Below, piece after piece: positions 1 through 13,900 of a stretch of 64,000 nucleotides of DNA. The notes under the pieces are model-generated. The model saw only the letters and a list, made by a program, of their open reading frames with translations. It did no database searches and was not told the origin of the DNA. The position numbers were made by a program, and so were the translations under genes. This DNA comes from Oegoconia quadripuncta (taxonomy: Eukaryota > Arthropoda > Insecta > Lepidoptera > Autostichidae), in NCBI GenBank assembly GCA_949316235.1, contig OX438742.1:34726853-34790852 (forward strand), written 5' to 3'. Position 1 is the stretch's first letter, and each line of letters opens with the position of its first letter.

Positions 1-43
1 GTGATCTATACCAATAATTGGCTTACAAACATTAGATTAGATT

Positions 44-1195
44 TTACGAACAGAAACCTCTAATATAGGTATACAAGCAAGGGAAAGTTAATATCTTCAA
101 ACACTTAAAATATTCGTGACAATTTTCTGTAGGCTTCAAGCCGCAAAAGGCTCTGATACATTGTTTCTGCGCCCTAAACACTACTTCTCGATGGCTCGAA
201 TTGCCCCGGAAAATAATACCACCTCGCACAGTAGATGCAGCGAAGCCATGATACGCTGTGAGCAGGGCCTCCGATTAGCAATTTTTGAGAGTTTGTGGAG
301 AGCGTATGCCTACTTATAGAGTTTACTGCACACCTCCAACGAATGTGATTCCCAAGACATATTCCTATCTATACATAGCCCCAGGAACCTGGCAAAGTCT
401 ACTCTAGCTATAACTTGGCCATTATAATTAATATCTTAGTCAAGTACTTTTCCTTTGCGTTTACGCTTACCTATGCACTTTAGTGCATAAGTTTAATGTT
501 TGCCAAATTAACTTTTAAATTGTTTGACATTAACCAAGTAACAAGGTCTTCAGAAGTTTTATTGATTTCATAGTCTCAGTTTTACAATCTACAGTGATTG
601 TACTATCGTCTTCATATAAGACCATTGGATATTTGCAATTGCAAAAATAGTAATAGTCCCAAGATTGCAAAAATAGTAGAGTCCAAGATTTGGAACTCCG
701 AACTGAATATCTCTACGTTTCGACACGTAGAAAAATTTCCTTTGTAGAAGTTACACATATGTATTAGTTAGTTATTAGTTATACATACTGACATCGCTTA
801 CATAAATACGATTGAATTAATTGTAAAGCATTACTACGTATTCCGTAACGACTTTACCAATGATTTATTTATCAATATTCTATGCTCTACATGATCAAAA
901 GCTCGTGTCATGTCCATAAATAGAGCACAGGTTGGTGTCTTCATTATCTAAGTTATGACAGGGCGTACTAGGTCGTAAATGGCCATATTTATGTTACAAT
1001 GTCTGCGAACTCCCCTATCGTCGTTTGATAAAATGTTATACTTTTCTATAAAGGAGTATATATAGTTACGGTTTTAAATAGCTTATTCAAATTTTTTTGA
1101 AAGAACTGGTATTAAAGCGATTGGACGATAATTCTTAACGTTTTTATAATCTGCGTCGATATGACTGTCTTTGGGACAGGTTCAAAGAAATTAAT
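44..1195 (-). mobile_element. Decayed non-LTR retrotransposon (LINE) RT remnant
   Basis: Read on the minus strand, successive short frames resemble a LINE reverse transcriptase in the correct order. Near 1090-1180 is a piece like KNYRPIALIPVLSK. At 840-920 is DMTRAFDHVEHRILINK, the RT palm motif that usually reads DLSKAFDCVDH. Near 590-620 is YEDD, a degraded form of the catalytic YADD/FADD. At 44-229 is a C-terminal piece containing FRAQKQCIRAFCGLKP and ILTFPCLYTY. Many stops and frameshifts separate them, so it is dead. It probably lies in an upstream intron of the spindle-E-like gene. The family looks like the Jockey/CR1 group; the exact clade is not resolved. Confidence 0.8.
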
Positions 1196-1292
1196 ATTTT
1201 AACTATTCCTTCACAATTTATTTAGAAAAAATATTTCTGGATTCCCAAAAAAATAGTGATAAGCATAACTTTAATTTGAGATATATGACCCT

Positions 1293-1755
1293 ATGTTCAG
1301 ACTAAGCAAAGTTAATACATCATTTATAGGATACTGTATACGCTTTTATAACCTTATATCTGAGAATATCATTAATCTAAATGAAAAACAATTTAAAATC
1401 CATGTCAAAACAACATTAACAAAAAAAGGTTATTACAAAATTAGTGACGACCCGAATGACAAAAACGCTTGGTATACTTCGCCAAGCTCTCAAAAATTAT
1501 AAAATTGTATTAGTTGTATACTTTTCTATATATATATATATAGAAAAGAAAAATAAAAGAAAAATGATCCTGTGGGTTTCTTGGGCCGCTTCTTTTACCA
1601 CAGATGATTTCCCTCTCCGAAGCGGTGGTAGCTTGGACATACTGACTGACCGAAAAATGCTTAAGCCCTATTGTTATTTCCAATAGATTTAAATTGACAT
1701 TCAACAAATGATATCATGTATCTTACGTTGAAATAAATGCTTGAAGTTTGATATA
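1293..1755 (+). mobile_element. 3' end of a Jockey/CR1-like LINE (related to element A)
   Basis: The 69-residue frame at 1293-1502 ends with CIRFYNLISENI and GYYKISDDPNDKNAW, closely matching the C-terminus of element A at 30413 (GYYKITDYLNDKQAW). The sequence after the stop reads like a LINE 3' UTR and ends with AATAAA near 1731. It is a 5'-truncated insertion about 170 bp before the first recognised host exon. Confidence 0.8.
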
Positions 1756-1924
1756 CTTATTTAATAATAGTTTTCTTGGCAGGTATAAAACGCAGTCATT
1801 TGTGAGTAAACAAATTGGTCCAGAATTGCAAGATCAATTTTTCTCTTTAATAATATGCTTCGAACGAGGATTTGTCTTCTGCTTTTGGATGATCTTTCAC
1901 CCTGTTTATATTTACATTTGGCAG

Positions 1925-4900
1925 AGTCCGGAAAGCAAATAAGCTGCAGCGACTTTTGGATAATAAGAGGAGTAAGCAAGAGAGCAAAATTCACAGGATG
2001 GTGCCCCAGCTGCCAGGCGTAGAGGTCGCATTATTCCCTCTCTGCATAGCTGATGTAAGCCGAAGTATTTATTATTACTTTGATGTGACTCATCTCTCGA
2101 TCCATAAGAACCTTCATAAAATAATAATAATTCAAAAAATTCTCGAATGATTATGATCATGACGATGAAAACGAACATTTATGTAGATCGATGGATAAGC
2201 AATTACACACATAACAATCTTACATACACAAGTACAGATAATCAAATATGTATCATGTGTGCCGCAGTATACTATGTATACGGAACCGGTTTCCTATCAT
2301 AAGTTCGAATTTTTATTAGGTACCGAATTTTAATTTCCCGAAAAAGAAATACCTTTTTTATTTCTCATTATTATTTTTACTCACTTCGGCTTAGAAAAAA
2401 ACACTCTAGGTGTGCCCCGAGGATGCAGCGGACGTAACCAGCGAGAGCCCTGCATTCGGTCTTCTATCATCCCTGATTACCTATTTAAACTTTAACTTTA
2501 TGTCTTAATTTATAAAGGTTCTGGAAAGTGTGAATGTGGTCTTATAATACTTCGGTATTTTAATCTGTAGTCTTATGGTATTATGTCAAAAGCGATGGTT
2601 ATCAAAAGCATGGAATTTTAAAAATCTGAACAGTATTTTTGGAATGTGATATACTTATACGAGTATATGTTAATAGTTATTTATGCAACTGTTATATAAT
2701 GAGAGGTATAATATCACATGAGTGTACCTAATTAGGTATGTACAGTTGCATATAATACCTTTATCTACACCCATGATATGAATACTCTATTTTATAGAGT
2801 TCTGAAACCATAGGGTGTTGTACAGTGTTGTAAGAACTCTATGTCCATTCATGGAAAGTTTAACTGCCACAAACTATAATAATAGAATTATTTATTGTAA
2901 TTATTATTATTTACATTTTGGATCGTACAAATGATAAAATTTGCACCTTGTCAAATGTTGGCAGATTTTGATATGGCATAAAAAAATGAGAGAATACGAC
3001 GAGTATTCGAATAATTTATAATTTGTTGTTTTTTTCAAAATTACACCGCTCTGTGGTAATGGATCGGTGATGCTGGTGATGCAAATGTTCTTTTTTTTTG
3101 AAATTCATAACTAATTGAGTAGGTAGGTAGTTATGCTTCAAATCAAAAGCATTGCATAATGAAATTTAGTTTATAACTTTAATTTTTTATGGTTATGTTT
3201 AATATGACACTGGTTGTTTAAATGTTGGTAATATGCTAACTGTTTCTTATAGAGTAAGTATTAGCCTTCCGCCCGCGTCTTTGCCTGCGTGTTATAACCT
3301 CATCACAGATATGTTTAATTTGTTTATTCCGCGGGAACTACTCAATAGGGATAAAAAATAGCCAATTTCTTAATCCAAGGTATATTCTACCTATATACCA
3401 ATTTTTTTCCAAATCCGTTCATCTGTTTCGGCGTGATTTGTTTAAGAAAAAGATCGTCAATCCGATGCTTCTCGTTGTTGATCGTTGGAGCACATGGTTT
3501 TACGGATTTTGATGCATCGATGTGATAAACTATAGAGCTCGTGATCCATAGGTCTCATGGACAATCGACCAAACGTCTTCGAGGAATTAATGTTTGATTT
3601 AACGGCTTTGATTTCAAGTAGGGAACCTCAGACCCATTGCAAGCCATTAATAAAATTTACCTAATTAAGTTATTACATAGTTACACAAATTATTATAGAA
3701 TAAATTAATAAAGAAAAATGAGGTAATAATTGCAATTTTAAATTTAATATTAAATACACATCACACATTTTGTTAAATAGTGTCTTCGAAACGGCTTGAC
3801 TGATTTTCATCAAACATGGCTAGGAACCTGTCCCTTCGTGCGCTATTTTGCGTGAAGGTCTTCATCTGACCGACATACTTGGCCAAAAATATATGATTGT
3901 CGTAGAATTTACTCCCTAGAAATTCGGACCCGGTGGTGTCTCGCTGAAGTCTAAACTAACAGACGAATTTTTAATGTACACAGCTGATCGACGTGAGCAA
4001 TTTCTGGGTTCGATACGTAAACGAATCGACCGGGAGACAGCTCTGTGAGCTCGAGCATTATCTGCGCTCCGAGGAATTCATTTCCCACGGCGACTCAGTG
4101 GACGTAGGCGACCTTCTTATAGGCCCACACAGGAGCTCAGGTGTCACATCTATGCGCCGTGTGCGGGTCACCAGGACACTGCCCAGGGATATGGTTGAGG
4201 TAAGTCATTCATTATTTATTACAGTCACAAGCACAAGTGAACCATTGTTTCCTATTTAAAATACATCAGTTTATACTGATGTATACTGGTAATAATATAG
4301 TTAAGAGTGTTAAGGAAAGAGCGCAGATCCGTAGGATCAGGCTGGTAGTAAGGCATGTTTATACGTCCACCTGCATAGCTACCACCACCAACTTATAAAA
4401 GTCTGCCGCCAAGCAGCAGTGTTGATAGCATTGTATACCGGCTGTTCGAGATAAGATAAGACGACTCCACATAAATTGGGCGTTCTTCTTCACACAGGTG
4501 TGATTATATTCAACCGTTAACCCGTTGTGCATAAAAATAAGGGGTCTCCTGTTATATGAAAGTCACGTCATTTTGTATGGTTTGTGTCATCACATTACAG
4601 GTGATATACATCGATTACGGTAGTGCGGCCCTTCTGAAAGAGCGCTCCCTCCGCGTGTTGCCCGAGGGTCTGTGTATGGAAACGCCACCGTTAGCGATGC
4701 GTTGTCGCCTAGCGCAGTTGGGACCGTCACCGTTGCTCAATCAACACGAGCATTGGACAAATCTCGCATTTCGGTTATTTCAAGACCTCACCGAACCTGG
4801 AAACCTCATTGCGAAGGTATGACAAAAGACTAACCAATAGGTGCACAAGTCTTGTACATTATAGACCGGCCGCTGAGAGATCACTTTGAAATGAGATACA

Positions 4901-7900
4901 TACATATTAATTAAATAGTCCATTTCAAAATTTGAAAGTGAAATTAAACCATTTCCTGTTTACCCAAGAAGCTGAAATTTTGTATACTCGTTAAGTTCTG
5001 ATTACTATATATTTATATGGTAGACTGATGCTGCAGCCAGGGTCGTCTCCTCACGATGAAATTCCTTAATGGTTAATAGCACGGATATGAAATTTTGCAT
5101 ACACGGTTATACTAGAATAATATGTGTTAAGTAATTTACATGGCAGACTAAAAGCTTATTTCTAAAAGTATTTTTAATGTAGAACTTATTTAAACGACAC
5201 TCACAAAAGAAATTTAACGCCAAAATGTTAGTCTTATTCTGTAATATTTAAGAAAACTATAAATTTTCAATACGTAAAGCTTTGGTACAATGTTACTTTT
5301 CAATTGTGGTGAATAGCTCAAGATATTCAAAAATACTAGACAATTATGTTGTAATGTGCTTAAATTATACAAGAGCAGTTAAAATTTTTATTGACAGTTT
5401 AAGTTCAATGACAAATAAAAAATTGACCAATAGAATTAATAGAAAGCATGCTTAGTGGATAGACCATGCGTTCAGCTGTCCCGAGAGTGACGGCTACAGG
5501 GCACCTGCTTGGCGTTCAGCTGTCCCGAGAGTGACGGCTACAGGGCACCTGCTTGGCGTGCAGCGTCCTCCGTGTTACCGGTAGATAATCCCGCCTCCAC
5601 GCTGCTCCCACTGTAACTCCTATAAGCTAAGATCAACAGTGGTACTCGACACGGCGCCTACTGAAGGTAGACGGTGCCCTACGTGACTCTATTGCTACCT
5701 TGAATTAATTAAAGAATTACCAGATTAATTAAAGAATGAAATAGGGTGTGTAAGTAAGTAAAGAAATATCCCTCTCCCCCCTCGGCAAATGGGAGTGTAG
5801 CCAATGAAATGCAAATCGGCACTAATGCCAACCCTATGGGGAAGAAGGTTGAGTGATGCTCGGCCCTGATTTCGTATATTACACCACGGAATACAGTGAG
5901 CGGGGCAGTAGCAATAATACCAGCAATAAGAGTGACAAAAACGCTTGAAAACTTGGAAATTGTGTCGGTTCGAGACCAGCCCCCGTAGTCTCGACATAGA
6001 TAGCAATCGCTATACCACCGATTTCGGTCGTTAAGTCCTGACAATGTTACTTTAATTGGAGAATTAGAGTCTTTAGTATCAAAATATCGGTTTCCATTGA
6101 AACTACGATTCAGGCTTCCAACAAAAACCGATATGATTATGAACACTATAACATTTAGAATAAGATCGTTAGGAGTTAACGACCGAAATCGGTTGCTATC
6201 TATGTCGAGACTGCGGGCCCAGGTCGTCACAGAACACCAGGGGAACCACTAAATTTTGACTGTCAAGCTTGAGTTCAAGGTCCACCCGCCAATTTACATA
6301 CTCCCACAAAATGGGATGTGATGATTGTTCGCCTTCGCCGTAATCGCAGTTTGGTGAATCGGCTAATGCCATAGAAAATAGTTTAACTCTGAAATTCCCG
6401 TGACCCGTTAAAATTGTGAAGTGCAATGATGTATTTCTAACCACCTCTTTGTTATGCCAGGGAAGAATCTGTACAACTGTCTCCCCTTCTCTGTAGTGTT
6501 ATCGGTACAATAAAATAGAACCAGTTTCCTCGTAACTCTGCCCAGACGTGGCGATGACACCCTCCTAATCTCCAGGAGAGCAGGATCAAGCCGCAGTGTT
6601 CTTTTTGTTGATGATAATGTGTGTAATTTTCAGTAATTGCTCGAGAGTCTGTGCTCTGTGCAGGCGTCGTGGACAGAACAAAAATACAATTTATGTTTGC
6701 GGTAATTCCCCACAAGAGGATATCCTAATTTATTATGCTGAAGTAAACTAGTTTTGCGGTGTCAATATCAGAACGTATTTATTCAATAGCAAACACTGCA
6801 GAACTGAGATGTTTCGCCATTTACTTATGTGCCCTCTCGCTATATACAACCTAGGATTAAAGGTTGGATGGTGGTAGGGCATTTTACGTGTCCGCCTGGC
6901 TAGCTACCACCATCTTATCTAAGTCTGCCGCTAAGCTGGCATTGTTGTGTTGCGATTGTCAGACTACGATAGCCAGTCCCCTAAATAAGATGGGATTGCA
7001 GGTCAATACGCTTCCACCTTTGGCCTCACCTTCACTTAACACCAGGTGTGATTGAGGTGACGTGCTAACCCGTTGTGCATAAAAAAACAACGAACTGCAT
7101 ATCTTATATCTCTCTAGAAGTTTAATACGTACATTGTGTTTTTATGACAGGTTTATTCTGTGGTTGCTGACGAGGTGGCGATCGAGCTGCTGGCGACGAT
7201 TGAGGGACGCACGGTCAGTGTTAACGAGGAGTTGCTGCAGAACCAATTCGCGGTGCCCAGAAACGAGAGTTACGAGTCTAAGGTATTGGTGTCTTCTATA
7301 CTTTCATTGTGACTTTTTAATATTGTATTTTTATTACCTGACTGCTCCAAGAAGGTGGGTAATGTTTTTCGGTGTAGGTATGTAATTTATTACGCAAGCA
7401 AAGTCACAAGTATTTCATAGTATAATTTATTGACTAAAATGTGTCGAAACACGAATATGCCGAATTTAATTCGGATACGTCCAAACAGGAATGTGCCGAA
7501 ATAAGAATATGTCCAATCAGGAATATGACGACAAAGGCATCAATCATTTCGATGTTATCTCCGAAATCCTTTAAAACCGATGTACCTTATGCGTAGAAAA
7601 GTGTCTTTACCTAGATTCATCTTTATCCCCAGAGTGTCATAGGATACAATCTACGGCAAATAATTTCGCTTGAACTATTTTCTTTGAAGTGTCTTCAGTT
7701 TCTTTTTTATAGTTTCGTTTGTAGTATAATTAATCATGTCGATCAGGTCTTTAACCCAGCCATCTGGGTATTTATTTCCCCAAACCCCGCACAAAGAAAT
7801 ATGTCTAAATAATAAATGCAGATGCCACAAGGCAGATGGATGGCAGTCGACTCGACGTAAAATCATATGCGGCCCCGTATAGGGTCGTAGAAATATAGTT

Positions 7901-10900
7901 ATAATATAAAAACAGCATACCAAATCCCTTCACAGATCGGCGAAAATAACAGATTTTGTATTCCCAAGGTTAACCATGATATTCGGGAAAAAGCGGGAAC
8001 CTTCAGTCTAGTGCAGTTGCAACAACAGAACGAAAAGCAAGTTCAGGCCGCGTGGAACAACATGTGCGTGCAAGAAGTTCAGTCATCTCCCGCGGCCAAG
8101 TGTGCCCCCATAGTGGACCTCAAGGGGCCCCACAGGTACTTATATTCTCATATAAGTCAGAACTCTATGATTTTTTCCAAGTCCCAACAGTCCTTAAACA
8201 ACGTCTACTCGTCTCATATAACTCTCTAACCTCACAACTCAAAGCTGAATCGCCTTGCTTGTAGTGGCGCACCATGTAACACAGAATTCAGCCACATTTT
8301 TTTTCTCTTCGTCCGACCGTTCTTACACAATTCAATACATTACATACATTCGTTTGATTCTAATTTACGACCTAAGCAAACATAAATTCAAAATAGAAGT
8401 TCCCGATGGCTAGAGGTTCAGTTACGATGATTCCGAAGCCTTCGTACATCCCTACTCGTGAAGGTATGTACCTACTATGAAATATGCAGACGCGCATAAT
8501 ATACCAACCATACAAACAATTACACACACACCCCCACACACCACACACTACACATATACGTAAAGCCATAACACATACCTAGTTATGTACTAATTAGAAC
8601 TGTTTTTCCCACGAAGGGTAAAAAACGTAGGTTTCAGCCGAAGCTTGAACCACCTTTGAATCTCATGGTCTGAGCTCCCAGTCGCGATGTTTTGCGTTCT
8701 TTCGTTAACACCTTGTCTATGAATAACATATAATAATACCTAATTATACCAATAGATAAGTAATCAAGTAACTCATAAATTAACATAATACACACGTTTC
8801 TATATTATATCACATATTTCTAACTAAAATTTACAGAATTTGATATTATTTTCCATACAAATAAAATAAAATTACATATAACTTTTGAGGCCCGTGATTT
8901 TTATACGATATTTTATATTTTTGAGGCACGACAAAAAAAAACGTGCTTTTTAAATTTCACTCTACATAGCGAGCGACATGATACATGCATTTACTAGTTA
9001 AATATAATAGACTAGTTAGTAAGTTGATCGCCATTTTAATTATAATCCTTCATGAATTGTTTTATCAAGCCAGTTCGCCATCATTTATTCTAAAATATAA
9101 CAATTTGAAGTCAATAATGTTTTTAATTATAATTATTTAAGTCTTGTTGGAATCTGCATAATTGCTAGTTTAGTAGGCTTAACTGGGTATTGTAGATATC
9201 TTAAAAACTAATACGTTGGATTAAGACAAACTTCATATATCTTGAACTTGAAGTCAGTTTTAAGAACTCTCTAATACGACACTCCTAAGTAGGGCTAAAG
9301 TTGTACAAGTTGACAGACATAGTGGTACAAAGCAAAGATGGCGCGTTATACACTGGCTACAGGGAAGAAAGAGACAGTGGATAGCGGATTTCAAGGGTGT
9401 TATCTCAAAGGTGGTTCAAGCGAAGGCTCGACCACCCAAATAGTAATGTTTATCTAAATATAACACTAGTTACTATTATTGTGTATGCAAAAAACCCCTT
9501 TGTATAACGCATTATTATAAGTTATTATTATACCTACCTCAGAGACGGTCAGAGCGACTTGTTTTGAAAGTCAGTAGTTGCGAAAATGACCACTTGCTAG
9601 TGGATGGATGACGAGTTTGCGAATATAATGAGGATGTTGATAGTAACTTCACAGAAAGACAATTGATGCCATAAGTATGCTTCTGCAATTCCTCCTTGTT
9701 CAAAACAACAATGTTGGTAACCATAACTGCTCATTTAAAAGCTGTAGGAGTTAGCAGGGACTTTTTGAAGTCGGTTGTGAATTTTGTTAAAAAGTTTTTA
9801 TGGAGGTATATCTTTCATTAAGGTATTTACCTATCTATTGGTATAATTGAGTATTATTATATGTTATTCATAGACAAGGTGTTAACGAAAGAACGCAAAA
9901 CCTCGCAACTGGGAGCTCAGACCATGAGACTGTTTAAGTACCTACCTATCTTTTGTTTTATGACTTTAGAAAAAAATTACCCTTACCCCATACAAATTGA
10001 TCCGATCCGCTATTAAATTTATACGAAGGGTCGAATTTTATATCAGTGAATTTTCACAAGTCGTAGAACAAAAGATAATCAGTCTCATGGTCGTTCAGAC
10101 CATTCGCGAGGTTTTGCGTTCTTTCAACGCCATGTTTACGTAGGTATTTGGTTTAGTTAAAATTTGCTGTAATTTGTAGGATACCTACGCTCAATCTACT
10201 GTTCTCTAACTAACCATATGGTTGACTGGAAGAAAACCCTGTATGGGATAAGTCCGCCGTTGTACTCAAACTCTGTATGTATGTAAAATTAATGTATTGC
10301 CTTTTTGTACAAAAAAGAGTTTACAAATAAAAATTTGTTATTCCAGCCCATTGGAGACAGTCGTCCACAACATAATGAAAGGGAGCAAGGATAAGTCTGT
10401 CTCCGTCGATTGGAACTCCGTTAACAACGTGTTATTGGAAACCCATCCGCCGACGACATACGAGAGGTACGTACAGTCATCGATCGGAGATCCATAGTCG
10501 CCTAATGTTTGTTTGTAATGTCTACCCGAGGTATGAGGGGGCGGAGTATTGCATTACGATGGGCCCTGACAGAGGCAGTCAGAGTGCAATAAAATGACAG
10601 GACTAGCCAACAACTGATGGGCATCTGTTCTATTAACCTGATGTTTTTTTTTGTTGATTCTTTAAATCTCTCTTACTCGCATAAAGCATGAACGAGACTG
10701 AAAGCTTCAATTTCGTGCCGTTTTTTTATAATTACTACAGTCATGCGTCGCATGGTAGCCCCGCTGGCATAAGAGATATCATACAAAGATTGAACTACAT
10801 TTAATTTTTTTAATTATACTGAAAATCTAAATTTATTATAATTATTTAGGAATTTATCATTTACTGTTTTTTTGAGATATCAAGCAAGAAATGAAAAATA

Positions 10901-13900
10901 GATTTTGTAGGACAGAGCCTTTGTCCATAATTTACGCTATTTTACAAAAGAAGAAGAGTTCGTCGTATTATATTGTTGTTTGCTTGAGTTGAGATATTAA
11001 ATTTTTTTTCTTATTTTTTGAAATTTGTCCTTTCAACAGCAGAGTATTGCACGACAAAATGACATTGATAGTGCACAAGTAAAGGGAACTGTAAATTAAG
11101 GTGCATGACTAAGCTTTTGGGTTCCCGGTTCACAAGAAGCCGGCAAAATCTTCCGTAAAGCGTACTGCAGGGCTACTACAGAAGAGGTAGGCTGTATGGG
11201 CCTGAGCCCTGGGCTGGTTATAAAAAGAATCAAGTTTTGTGGTGAAAATATGACATGGTACATATTTATACTTTTATTTTACGTTATGCATTCTGTTGCA
11301 CTAGGATCAGTCCTTTTGCTTAGATCCGCAGCAAAGTATGACGAAAAGTTCGTCTAATTTTGCAAATTTTTCAGTTCAAAACTGCAGGGTTAGCAGTTGT
11401 CGAGTCCATATCGTAGATATGGACTCGACAAAGTTCTTCGTGACTAAAATCTTGTCACTTTTCGTAGTACAACTTGACAGATTGAAAAAAAGTGCATCAA
11501 ATAATTGACCCGAAGTCACATGGCTATCCCGACAGCGGCGATATGTTCTTTCAATTCCATAAGCGTGTGTAAAGTCACAGAATTAATATAGTATTATGTT
11601 GCGCCCGCGACTCTTTCTCACTCGCCGTACAGCACTAGTAGACAGGCGCGATAAAAGCTAACGCCCCGCGAGATATTTGACCTGCTCATTCGCTTGGGCG
11701 AAATATACAACTATCCCACTCTCACTCCTACGTCGCGCACGACAAACAATGTCATGCTACGGGGGCTGGTTAGCTGCTACCATATGCGGCAGAAATTAAC
11801 AATCGCAGGTATACACAAACTGCCACACGGTTTGGTATACTAAGTATATAAATTGTATTAAACTTCTTCCTCATGTGAAGAGCAAGATACATTGTATTGA
11901 ATAGCAAATGGAATGTTGTATTTAGATTCGATTAATTACTTGCGATGTTTTTAGACTACTGGTGGCAGGGGATGTGGCGCTAACCGGATCGATCAAAAGA
12001 CTGATACTGCGTAATACGACGCTGATGCCCAATATGCCCGGCCTGCCCGCCATCGTGGCGCTGCTCTTTTGTCCCGTGTGAGTACCCTGATCTTACTTAC
12101 AGTTTGAACGAGATGACTCTTTGCTGCTGCTTTACACCCATACTTACTGATGCTCAACAGTCTGGACCTGTCCCATCATCGCCCTGCTTCCAGTTCGAAT
12201 GTGGAAAGAGCTGAAATGACTATTCACAATGAAGTCTGTTGACTTTAAACAAGCATCGTGGTGTGTGCCAGTGACTAATAAACTCTTTGTTGGCATAACT
12301 AAAACATTGTTCATTTCACTTAGCAAATTAATTAATTAAATACCATAACTGTCTTCTTCTCATGTAAATGACATTTGTATTTTATGAGAATAAAGTATCT
12401 CTAACCTGATTCAGAAAATTATATGTGAAATTGCTTAGGTACCTAAGGAGAAAAGATTCACCCAGCCCTACATCCCGCTGGCCACGGGTCGACTCGCTTT
12501 CAGCGACTCTCCACTCATGGGAGTATGATCTGAAATGTACTCGTACATTGATCTCACGCTTCAATTTAAGCAATTTTGCGGAGACTGGTTGACATCGAGG
12601 AGAGGCGATATTGGCGCGGGCCATGCTGATCAGTGTGTGTTGTTATTTTTTTGCTCAACGGGTCTTGGACTCCAATTATACTTGATGCTAAGTGAAGATG
12701 AGGTATGGTGGAAGCGCTCTCATCCGGAACCATCAACTTAGGGGGACTGGATATCTTATCTCTAACAGCCGGTAAACAATAAACCTATCAACATTGCTGC
12801 TTGGCGGCAGACTTATACATAAGATATGGTATGGTTGGCTAGGCGAACATTTAAAAATTCCGTACCACCAACCCAATCGAGTACAGTCAAAGTAAACAAC
12901 ATAGCGTTTACATTGAGCCACGAAGGTAGTTACTATGAACGTTAGTAAGGCGTGGGCGTGACCAAATTAAGAATTTGAACGTCGTCGAATAGTAAGTTGC
13001 TAGTTGGTACTTTTAACCAAAACGTTAATATCTTAACAGTTTATCCGTATAATAATATATATTGCGCTCCACAAGGCTATCTAGCTACGATTGCCCAAGA
13101 TTCGAACGAATTATGGCAAGCGCATGTTTACTTACGAAGGAGCACAGCTTTTTAACAATTTACCACTTGTTGTATGAAGTTATTTTTTTAGTACACTACC
13201 ATGTACTAAAAAAATAACTTCATACAACCAATACAAAGAAAAATTATCTCTACACGTATTGGTGAATTACAATATAATTTAGATATTAATGTGCAATATT
13301 TACTCCCTAATTTTGGATATTCCACTTTGTGTAGATAGTGCGAAACAGATACCTAAGGTACATAGTGATTATGTGTAGTGCGAGTGCGAGAGATATAATT
13401 TAGTTACCTACCTATTTCTCATGTAAGTGACTGCTGTCTTTGTGAGAAATAAAGAATCTTTGAACTATTGCATTTTTAAACTGGTGCGCCATCGTGACTT
13501 CAAAAGGTGACACCACTCCCAGTTTGTAACTGTCATGATGGTCTAAAATATCTCAACTACTTAATTTGGTGCCACCATTTTGACTTTCATAAATTGTCTC
13601 TATAACACATGTTCTTTCCAGTGCGGAGTTACGACCCAACACGGTTGGAACTCGCTACGTCACCGCGCTGTGTGGGCTAGGCTGTGCGCCCAACGGCCAG
13701 TCCTACTACCCCGAACACGACTTGCTCGTCAATGTCGACGCGGACTTCACCTTCGAGGATATAGCCAGCGTGAGTCGCTATAACGCTCATATTGAAAAGT
13801 TATAAGTAGTCACTCGCCCGCGTGGCATGCGGTATCGTAAACTGAGAATTATTTTAAGCTAGCTTTATAAAAAAAACTTGACTGAATAAGTTCCGTAGGT

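Noticed and set aside
1783..1800. Possible microexon between GGCAG and GTGAGT
   Set aside because: It is only about 18 bases long and nothing supports its use; the phase would also have to match an exon not in the window.
1..1924. Helicase exons of the spn-E-like gene
   Set aside because: No DExH or helicase motif was found; 44-1755 is LINE DNA, so the helicase part must lie upstream of the window.
5709..6230. 173-codon minus-strand open frame with hydrophobic stretches
   Set aside because: It runs through a MITE that interrupts an R1-type LINE; the two LINE parts read in other frames, so the long frame is an artefact.
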